Below are positions 1 to 5,983 of a DNA stretch of 9,173 nt, one piece after another. The stretch is from assembly GCA_902787415.1 (NCBI GenBank), contig CADAGG010000049.1, positions 1 through 9,173 of the forward strand. Reading direction: 5' to 3'. Each line of letters starts with the position of its first letter. The first letter of the stretch is position 1. This DNA comes from a methanogenic archaeon (GTDB taxonomy: Archaea > Thermoplasmatota > Thermoplasmata > Methanomassiliicoccales > Methanomethylophilaceae). The notes beneath the pieces are model-generated. The model was not told the origin of the DNA and ran no database searches. It worked only from the letters and a program-made list of their open reading frames with translations. Position numbers and translations under genes: made by a program.

Positions 1-178
1 ATGCCTTTCCCCCATCCTCACATATCATTCCTTTGATGTCCTCGATATCCATGTCCTTGAACTCGTCGATAGATGCTTTGGCGGTCCAAGCAAGAACATC
101 TTTCTCACGGATCAGTTCCTTGAAGGCATCATCCGCAGTGCGTTTGATGCGTTCCATCTCGGTCATTTCATCGGTCAT
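1..178 (-). CDS. Partial gene, N-terminus only; possible Rpn/PD-(D/E)XK nuclease-transposase family protein
   Basis: Reading leftward from an ATG at 178, the frame stays open to the window edge (59 complete codons). The peptide starts MTDEMTEMERIKRTADDAF and continues through KELIREKDVLAWTAKASI to DEFKDMDIEDIKGMI. The pattern 'KDVLAW..KASIDEFKDMDIEDI' resembles the N-terminal part of Rpn-family (recombination-promoting nuclease/putative transposase, PD-(D/E)XK) proteins, in which a 'lL.d..vla.il....eeyk..s.eeI' stretch precedes the nuclease core. The catalytic part lies outside the window, so the family is only suggested. A TATA-like box at 213-218 on the same strand would start a transcript about a dozen bases before the ATG. 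No clear Shine-Dalgarno site is visible. The gene is divergent from tgtA. That it is coding is fairly likely; the family call is weak. Confidence 0.5.
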   Translation of the reverse strand, partial: MTDEMTEMERIKRTADDAFKELIREKDVLAWTAKASIDEFKDMDIEDIKGMICEDGGKA

Positions 179-210
179 CGGTAACAACTGTGATTAGGTT
201 CGTCGAGTAG

Positions 211-220
211 GGTTATAATG
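211..220 (-). promoter_or_regulatory. TATA-like box for the left-edge gene
   Basis: On the minus strand the sequence reads GCATTATAACCC, with TTATAA at 213-218. The expected archaeal start site about 25 bases downstream would fall near 190, giving a short leader before the ATG at 178. This is motif and spacing evidence only. Confidence 0.35.
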
Positions 221-233
221 CAGAGGACTACAA

Positions 234-243
234 TTAGTACTAA
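234..243. repeat. 10-bp perfect palindrome between divergent promoters
   Basis: TTAGTACTAA is a perfect palindrome in the 118-base gap between the left-edge gene and tgtA, midway between the two opposing TATA-like boxes (213-218 and 269-280). The position suits an operator for a dimeric regulator acting on one or both genes. The sequence is short and AT-rich, so chance is quite possible. Confidence 0.25.
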
Positions 244-268
244 CTCTGACTAGAACTTCCCCACATCC

Positions 269-280
269 TTTATTATAAAG
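269..280 (+). promoter_or_regulatory. TATA box of tgtA, probably driving a leaderless transcript
   Basis: TTTATTATAAAG is centred about 23-24 bases upstream of the tgtA ATG at 297. Archaeal transcription starts about 25 bases after the TATA centre, so the start site would coincide with the start codon and give a leaderless mRNA. A weak purine run (AAGGGA, 281-286) could instead act as a ribosome binding site if transcription starts further upstream. Confidence 0.45.
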
Positions 281-296
281 AAGGGATAGTCCCACT

Positions 297-2271
297 ATGT
301 TCGAGATCCTCAGAAGGGACGGTATGGCCCGCATCGGTAAGTTCACCACCACCTCCGGCCGCACCGTGGAGACCCCCACCCTTCTACCCGTTATCAATCC
401 CAAGATCAAGACCGTCCTGCCCAGGGAGCTCTACGACGAGTTCGGCTTCGGCGCGATGATCACCAATTCCTACATCATCAAGAACACCCCCGCCCTCAAC
501 GAGGAGGCCAGGGCCAAGGGCCTGCACGAAATGCTCGACTTCCCCGGCGTCATCATGACCGACTCCGGTACCTTCCAGAGCCACATGTACGGCGAGGTCG
601 AGATGACCAACAAGGAGATCGTGGAATTCCAGAAGGCCATCGGCACCGACATCGGAACCGTGCTCGACATCTTCACCGAGCCCTTCTGGTCCGAGGAGCA
701 GACCGCCGAATCCATCGTGGAGACACTCAAGAGGACCGAGGAGGCTGTCGCCCTGAAAGGGGACATGATGATCAACGGAGTCGTCCAGGGTTCCGTCTAC
801 CCGAATCTCAGGAAGGACTGCGCCGAGAAGATGGCCAAGATGGACATCGACGTTGCCCCTCATGGAGCAGTACCGCTACGCGGAGCTGGTGGATGTGGTG
901 ATCTCGTCCAAGATGGGACTCAACCCCAACCGCCCCGTGCACCTCTTCGGTGCCGGACACCCCATGATCCTCGCCTTCGCCACCCTGATGGGATGCGACC
1001 TCTTCGACTCCGCCTCCTACGCCAAGTTCGCCAAGGACGACAGGATGATGTTCATCGACGGGTCCTTCAGGCTGGCGGAGATGCAGTCCCTCGACTGCAA
1101 CTGCCCCGCCTGCAGGGGACTCACCCTCGAGGCCCTGAAGAAGACCGAGAAGAACGCCAGGGTCAGGATCCTGGCGATGCACAACCTCTACGCCATCAGG
1201 AACGAGCTGCTCCTGGTGAAGAGGTACCTCCGCGAGGGCCGCCTGTGGGAGCTCGCCGAGATGAGGTGCAGGGCGCACCCCGCCATGCTCGACGGACTCA
1301 GGAGGCTCAGGGAGTACCAGGACTACCTGGAGAGGTTCGACCCCATCTCCAGGGAGGGTGCGATATTCTACACCGGGATCGAGACCCGCGGCAGGCCCGT
1401 CTTCAAGAGGTATGCCGACAGGATCATGTCCCGCTACATCCCCCCGACCAGGAAGGCCGCCATCTTCTACGGCGAGTCTCAGAAGCCCTACAGCAGGGCC
1501 TTCCCCGCCGAGTTCGCCAACGCCCGCCGCCAGGGCTACACCCCCGTGGTCATCAGCCCCTTCGGACCGGTGCCCGCAGAATTGGATGAAATGTACCCTC
1601 TGGCACAGTCCCTCTTCCCCGAGATCGAGGACAACGACACCACCGCCGAGAGCGAGGAGCTCACCCTCAGGTTCCTGGAGGAGAAGTTCGACGAGACCGT
1701 CAGCGGCTCCGAGCTCCCCGAGACCGAGCCCGCTCCCGAGGAGACCAAGGTCATCGAGCCCCCCACCGGCGTCGTCGCCAGGAAGGGGGAGATCTTCACC
1801 GACGACCCCCTGGACATCCAGAGGGCACTGGCCGTCGCCAGGTACCAGTTCGGACTGGAGGCCGCCGAGGCGCTCTTCAGAGGGAAGATCGAGCTCAGGA
1901 AGAGCAAGAAGACCGGCAAGATCAGGAACGTCATCTCCGACGGGGAGCACGTGCTCTCCATGAGGGCCGGCGACGGACTCTACACCCTCAGGATCGAGGG
2001 AGCCCAGAGGATCCTCGCCGCGGTTCCCGCGCCCCACATGAGGATGGCCGTCACGGACGACTCCGTACCCTTCGTATCGCAGGGCAGGAACGCCATGTGC
2101 CAGTTCACCACCGCCTGCGATCCCGACCTGGTCCCCATGGACGAGGTCATCGTCGTCGACAAGGACGACAGGGCGGTCGCCACCGGCAGGATGCTGCTGG
2201 TCGCCGACGAGATCTTCAGCATGAAGAAGGGTATCGCCGTCAAGATCCGTACCGGAAGCGAAGAGGACTGA
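297..2271 (+). pseudogene. tgtA: Archaeosine tRNA-guanine transglycosylase, frameshifted near 858
   Basis: Archaeal TGT swaps guanine-15 of tRNA for preQ0, the first tRNA-level step of archaeosine synthesis. Frame 1 (297 to about 858) begins MFEILRRDGMARIGKF, as in the family. It has the base-pocket motif DSGTFQ (D89) and continues through NGVVQGS to MDIDVAP. Reading then fails: the next family-like residues, LMEQYRYAELVDVVISSKM, lie in the frame 853-2271. That frame holds HLFGAGHP, the catalytic DLFDSASY (997-1020), the zinc site CNCPAC (1099-1116) plus HNLY, and a C-terminal PUA domain (roughly the last 130 residues) ending at TGA 2269-2271. The conserved IGGVVP base-binding loop is missing, as expected from a 20-bp deletion. 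No other stop interrupts either half, so the lesion is recent or an assembly artefact. Without it the protein would be about 660 residues, longer than the 582 of Pyrococcus. The gene identity is very sure; loss of function is likely. Confidence 0.88.
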
Positions 2272-2285
2272 TACCGGGAGGTTGC

Positions 2286-2825
2286 ATGCAGGAGATAGAT
2301 ATCCTCGACTGGATCCACGGTACGTTCGGATGCATCCCCATGGACTGGCTGTCCCTGGCATTCGAGTACGCGTTCAAGACCTGCATAATCTGGGTCATCC
2401 TGGGTATCCTCCTGCTGCGCCGCCCCAACACCCGCATGTTCGGGCTGGTCCTCCTCTGCTCGCTGGCGCTGGAGATCATCTTCGTCTATTCATTCAAGTA
2501 CGGGTTCATGCGCAACCGTCCTCTCCAGGACTACGCCGTGGACGCGCTGATAACCTCCTTCCAGACCTCGTCCTTCCCCTCGGGGCACACGGCCCAGCTG
2601 TTCTGCGTGGCCACGGTCTTCGCGGTGTTCCGCCGGGACCTCCTGCCCGAGATCCTTCTGCTGGCGTTCCTGGTGGCTCTCACCAGGATGTACATGTACG
2701 CCCACTATCCCACCGACGTCCTCGCCGGGGCACTGATAGGAATAGGGTGCGCCGCGGTAGCCATCTTCACCCTTCTCAGGATGGACGAGTACGTCTACTA
2801 CGTGAAAGATCCCGATCAGGACTGA
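2286..2825 (+). CDS. PAP2-family membrane phosphatase
   Basis: 179 residues with the complete type 2 phosphatidic acid phosphatase signature: K71-x6-R78-P79, then PSGH (98-101), then R134-x5-H140-x3-D144. H140 is the expected nucleophile and H101 the acid. Hydrophobic helices run at about 20-45, 50-70, 103-115, 122-135 and 145-165, so this is an integral membrane enzyme. The family dephosphorylates lipid phosphates such as isoprenyl diphosphates or phosphatidic acid analogues; the substrate cannot be read from the sequence. In archaea, undecaprenyl/polyprenyl-pyrophosphatase-like or archaetidyl-lipid roles are both plausible. The start chosen is the ATG at 2286, preceded by GGGAGGT (2276-2282), a strong but rather close ribosome binding site. 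It begins 14 bases after the tgtA stop, so it is probably co-transcribed with tgtA. Its TGA directly abuts the convergent pcc1 stop. Confidence 0.9.
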   Translation: MQEIDILDWIHGTFGCIPMDWLSLAFEYAFKTCIIWVILGILLLRRPNTRMFGLVLLCSLALEIIFVYSFKYGFMRNRPLQDYAVDALITSFQTSSFPSGHTAQLFCVATVFAVFRRDLLPEILLLAFLVALTRMYMYAHYPTDVLAGALIGIGCAAVAIFTLLRMDEYVYYVKDPDQD

Positions 2826-3089
2826 TCACTCGTGTTCCTCGGGCTCGATGAAGGGCTCCGAGACGAGTCCCGCCGAATCCTCGGCGGCCTTGATGCAGGC
2901 CAGAAGATCGTCCGCGGTGTTCCTGAGGGTACCCGCGTTGTCGGCCTCCATCTCATAGATGATTGTGCTGCCCTCGAGCCTGGAGCTCACGTATCCCCCG
3001 TTCTCCGGGGAGACGGCCGCGAGGACGGCTTTCGCGGTCCTCTCGTCGTCGTACGGGAATCTCAGCTCGAGGTGCAGCAAGGGTTTCAC
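2826..3089 (-). CDS. pcc1: KEOPS complex subunit Pcc1
   Basis: This 87-residue protein starts (V/M)KPLLHLELRFPYDDERTA, continues AKAVLAAVSPEN, then YVSSRLEGSTIIYEMEADNA and a long C-terminal helix. The pattern (a strand with 'FP..dER.A..v..ALSPEN', then '..S....g..l...i.a.d...LR...ND.L') and the size are those of the CTAG/Pcc1 family. Pcc1 is the small dimerising subunit of KEOPS, which with Kae1, Bud32 and Cgi121 makes the universal t6A37 modification of ANN-decoding tRNAs. The start is GTG (3089-3087), which overlaps the leuB TGA in a GTGA arrangement. This means translational coupling at the end of the leu operon. No other KEOPS gene is in the window. Its TGA shares a TGATCA with the convergent phosphatase gene stop, leaving no room for a terminator. 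The family call is good; a functional link to leucine synthesis is not implied. Confidence 0.82.
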   Translation of the reverse strand: MKPLLHLELRFPYDDERTAKAVLAAVSPENGGYVSSRLEGSTIIYEMEADNAGTLRNTADDLLACIKAAEDSAGLVSEPFIEPEEHE

Positions 3090-4231
3090 TTCTTCTGGTT
3101 GAGGATGAAGTCCGCGATGGCCTTTCCTACCTCCGCGGTCTTCAGCTTTCCGCCCAGGTCGGGCGTGGTCTGGTTGTGGTCCAGGACGTACCTGACCGCA
3201 TCGTGCAGCATCTTTCCCTCCTTGGGGAAGCCCTGGTTCTCCAGCAGCATCTGGGCTGCCAGTACGGCCGCGATGGGGTTGGCCTTGCCCTGTCCGGCGA
3301 TGTCGGGTGCGGATCCGTGGATGGGCTCGAACATGCTGACCCCGTTGGGGTTGATGTTTCCGCTGCCTCCCATTCCGAGTCCTCCCTGGAGCTGCGCGCC
3401 CAGGTCGGTGAGGATGTCTCCGAAGAGGTTGGGGACGGCCACGGTGCCGAAGGTCTCGGGGCGGACGATCATGGCCATGGACATGGCGTCCACGAACATG
3501 AACTCCAGCTTGAGGCCGTACTCGTCGGCCTTCTGCTGGAAGATCTCCCTCTGCATGCCGTAGTTGTTGGTGATGACGTTGGCCTTGTCGACCAGGGTGA
3601 CCTTGTCGTCTCCCCTTGCGATGGCGTATTTCATGGCGTAGTCGGCCCAGCGGGTGATGCCCTTCCTGGAGACGAGTCCGATCTCGATCGAATAGTCGTC
3701 ATCGGCGGTGGGGTGCGCGTTGACCTTGAAGTCCATGTTGTACGACTCCCTCTTCACTCCGAGCTCGACGTCGTAGGAGCCGTCGGCGTTCTTCTTGTCG
3801 GAGTAGGAGGGTCCGAACCTCTTTCCGAGGCCCATGTAGAAGTCCTCGGTGTTCTCCCTGAGGAAGTGGATGTCGAAGTCCACCTCCCTCTTCAGGGGGA
3901 CCAGGGGGAACCAGGAGGTGACGGGCCTGAGGTTGATGTACTGGTCGAAGACCGCCCTCATCTTGAGGAGGATGCCTCCCTCGAGGATGCCGGGCTTGAC
4001 GCGGGGGTCGCCGATGGCTCCGAAGTAGATGGCGTCCTTCTTCTTGAGGTCGCTGATGTCCTGATCGGTGAGGAGCTCGCCGGTCTTCAGGTACCTGTCG
4101 GAACCGATCTGGGAGTATTCTCCGTCGTACTCGAAAGAGGAGATCTGGGACACTGCGTCGAGGACCTCCATTCCGGCTGCGATTACCTCCTTTCCGATTC
4201 CGTCTCCGGGGATGATTGCGAAATGTTTCAT
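3086..4231 (-). CDS. leuB: 3-isopropylmalate dehydrogenase (beta-decarboxylating dehydrogenase family)
   Basis: Oxidises and decarboxylates 3-isopropylmalate to 2-oxoisocaproate, the last leucine-specific step before transamination. The 381 residues open with IIPGDGIGKEV. Family residues seen are the LL..R helix (L88, L89, R92), NLRP (R102), R125 and Y132 in RENTEDFY, K216 in VDKANV, D248 in VDAM, and D272/D276 in NLFGDILTD, the metal ligands. EPIHGSAPDIAG with D310 indicates NAD+ rather than NADP+. The R125-to-Y132 spacing matches Thermus LeuB. Two features differ from textbook LeuB: NTEDFYMG instead of LTGGIYFG, and an arm region (about 139-190) longer by some tens of residues. A related substrate is therefore possible, but the leu operon context favours isopropylmalate. 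The ATG at 4231 shares one base with the leuD TGA, and GGAGGG (4241-4246) lies upstream, so translation is coupled. Confidence 0.88.
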   Translation of the reverse strand: MKHFAIIPGDGIGKEVIAAGMEVLDAVSQISSFEYDGEYSQIGSDRYLKTGELLTDQDISDLKKKDAIYFGAIGDPRVKPGILEGGILLKMRAVFDQYINLRPVTSWFPLVPLKREVDFDIHFLRENTEDFYMGLGKRFGPSYSDKKNADGSYDVELGVKRESYNMDFKVNAHPTADDDYSIEIGLVSRKGITRWADYAMKYAIARGDDKVTLVDKANVITNNYGMQREIFQQKADEYGLKLEFMFVDAMSMAMIVRPETFGTVAVPNLFGDILTDLGAQLQGGLGMGGSGNINPNGVSMFEPIHGSAPDIAGQGKANPIAAVLAAQMLLENQGFPKEGKMLHDAVRYVLDHNQTTPDLGGKLKTAEVGKAIADFILNQKK

Positions 4232-4719
4232 CAGAACTTACCCTCCTTCACGAGGTTGACGAGACCGCCGGCCTTCACCAGCTCGCCGATGAATCCGGGG
4301 TACTTCTCGAACGTCCACTCCCTGCCGGAGGTGACGTCCTTCACGACACCCTTGTCGATGTCCACGCTGACGACGTCCCCCTCAGGGATGTCGGTCTTGC
4401 ACTCCACCAGGAGCAGTCCGATGTTCATGGAGTTCCTGTAGAAGATGCGTGCGAACGACTCCGCGATGATGACACTGAATCCCGCCTCCATGAGCGAGAG
4501 GGGCGCGTGCTCCCTGGAGGAGCCGCATCCGAAGTTCTTGCCCGCCACCAGGACGTCGCCCTTCTTGACGGTGGGTCCGAAGCCGGGCCTGACCTTCTCG
4601 AAGATGAAGTCGTTCAGGTGGTCGAGGTTGGAGGAGACCAGCCTCTCGGCGGGGATGATCTGGTCGGTGTCGACGTCGTCGCCGAACTTCCATGCCTTTC
4701 CTTCGATCTTTGCTGCCAT
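4231..4719 (-). CDS. leuD: 3-isopropylmalate dehydratase (isomerase) small subunit
   Basis: 162 residues, the swivelling domain that pairs with LeuC to isomerise 2-isopropylmalate to 3-isopropylmalate. It begins GKAWKFGDDVDTDQIIP, typical of the short archaeal type, and has the active-site motif FGCGSSREHAPLSL at about 63-76. The specificity loop reads AERLVSS just after DQIIP. In methanogens this loop is YLVY-like in isopropylmalate isomerase and YLRT-like in the homoaconitase of coenzyme B synthesis. An LV here, with no Arg, supports isopropylmalate. The ATG at 4719 follows the leuC TGA with no spacer, and GGAGGG (4727-4732) lies 7 bases upstream. The end overlaps the leuB start by one base. 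Length and motifs are normal. Confidence 0.92.
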   Translation of the reverse strand: MAAKIEGKAWKFGDDVDTDQIIPAERLVSSNLDHLNDFIFEKVRPGFGPTVKKGDVLVAGKNFGCGSSREHAPLSLMEAGFSVIIAESFARIFYRNSMNIGLLLVECKTDIPEGDVVSVDIDKGVVKDVTSGREWTFEKYPGFIGELVKAGGLVNLVKEGKF

Positions 4720-5979
4720 TCAGTTTCCCTCCAGCTGTGCGGGGGTGACGATCCTTCCCGCCACGGCGGATGCCGCGACCACTTCGGGGCCCGCGAGGTA
4801 GACCTCGGAGGCCTTGTCGCCCATCCTTCCGATGAAGTTCCTGTTGGTGGAGGACACGGATCTCTCGCCGGCGGCGAGGATTCCCATGTATCCTCCGAGA
4901 CATGCTCCGCAGGTGGGTCCGGAGACGAAGGCACCGGCATCGAGGAAGATGTCCATGAGCCCCTCGTCCACCATGGCGCGGTAGACCCTCTGGGAGGCGG
5001 GGACCACGATGAAGCGGACGCCGTCCGCCACTTTCCTGCCTTTGATGATCTCGGCGGCGACCCTCATGTCCTCGATGCGCCCGTTGGTGCAGCTTCCGAG
5101 GTAGGCCTGGTCGATCTTGACATCCACATCCTTGACCTTGTGGCCGTTGGAGGGGAGGTGGGGGAATGCCACCATGCTCTCCAGCTCGTCGAGGTTGTAC
5201 TCCAGGGTCCTGCAGTACTCCGCGTCGGGGTCCGCCTCCACGGGGGTGTACTCTCCCCTGACGAAGTCCTTGATGTAATCTTTTGTTTTATCGTCGCAGG
5301 GGAAGATTCCCGCCTTTCCGCCGGCCTCGATGGCCATGTTGGAGACGGCGAGCCTGTCGGGGACGGACATGTTGTGGACTCCCTCTCCGCAGAACTCGAA
5401 CGCCTTGTAGTTGGCACCGTCCACCCCGATGTCGCTGATGATCTTCAGCACGAGGTCCTTTCCTCCGACGTATTTCCTGAACTTGCCGTGGAGGATGACC
5501 TTGATGGACTCGGGGACCTTGAACCACAGCTTGCCGGTGGCGAAGACGACACCCGCCTCGGTGGATCCGATTCCGGTTGAGAGCGCATTGACCGCACCGT
5601 AGGTGCAGGTGTGGGAGTCGGCGCCGACGATGAGCCTGCCGGGGGCGGCGAAGCCCTCCTCGACCATGAGCTGGTGGCAGACGCCGCCCTTTCCGACCTC
5701 GAAGTAGTTGGGGAGGTCGTGCTTCTTCACGAAGTCCCTCATCTCCTTGGCCTGCACGGCGGATGCGATGTCCTTGTTGGGCACGTAGTGGTCGGGGATG
5801 AGGACCATCCTCTCCTTGAACATCTTGCCGTTGCCGATCTCATCGTACTTCCTGAATGCGATGGGGCCGGTGACGTCGTTGACCATAACGTAGTCCACGT
5901 CGGCTACCACGATCTGCCCTGCTTTCGCATCGGTGTGCGAATGCTCGGACAGGATCTTCTCTGCGATTGTCTTTCCCAT
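4720..5979 (-). CDS. leuC: 3-isopropylmalate dehydratase (isomerase) large subunit
   Basis: 419 residues, the aconitase-superfamily catalytic subunit carrying a [4Fe-4S] cluster; it works with LeuD. The three cluster cysteines are C297 in LGSCTNGR and C357 and C360 in SGPTCGACLGG. Other family motifs are PDHYVP (62-67), GADSHTCTYGA (119-129) and NRNFIGRMG (379-387), all typical of the archaeal/short bacterial LeuC group of about 420 residues. That group also contains homoaconitase large subunits, so the substrate call rests on the LeuD loop and on the leuA and leuB neighbours. The ATG at 5979 comes 4 bases after the leuA TGA, and the upstream GGAAGAGTGA is only a partial ribosome binding site, so coupling to leuA translation is likely. 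The gene looks intact. Confidence 0.92.
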   Translation of the reverse strand: MGKTIAEKILSEHSHTDAKAGQIVVADVDYVMVNDVTGPIAFRKYDEIGNGKMFKERMVLIPDHYVPNKDIASAVQAKEMRDFVKKHDLPNYFEVGKGGVCHQLMVEEGFAAPGRLIVGADSHTCTYGAVNALSTGIGSTEAGVVFATGKLWFKVPESIKVILHGKFRKYVGGKDLVLKIISDIGVDGANYKAFEFCGEGVHNMSVPDRLAVSNMAIEAGGKAGIFPCDDKTKDYIKDFVRGEYTPVEADPDAEYCRTLEYNLDELESMVAFPHLPSNGHKVKDVDVKIDQAYLGSCTNGRIEDMRVAAEIIKGRKVADGVRFIVVPASQRVYRAMVDEGLMDIFLDAGAFVSGPTCGACLGGYMGILAAGERSVSSTNRNFIGRMGDKASEVYLAGPEVVAASAVAGRIVTPAQLEGN

Positions 5980-5983
5980 TTGT

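Noticed and set aside
852..870. Programmed frameshift in tgtA
   Set aside because: No slippery heptamer is seen, and conserved loop residues are missing altogether; a deletion explains both the shift and the loss, whereas recoding would restore only the frame.
808..2361. Long open frame (517 codons) antisense to tgtA
   Set aside because: It mirrors the GC-rich codon pattern of the real gene, with a Gly/Val/Leu/Asp-rich low-complexity composition and no family motif; the plus-strand frames carry clear TGT motifs.
2963..4441. Long plus-strand open frame (492 codons) opposite leuB and leuD
   Set aside because: Its composition is Val/Gly/Asp/Leu-rich, as expected of an antisense shadow; leuB and leuD on the other strand have complete catalytic motifs.
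4216..5580. Plus-strand open frame (454 codons) opposite leuC and leuD
   Set aside because: Antisense shadow; no ribosome binding site or recognisable domain, and it overlaps intact leuCD.
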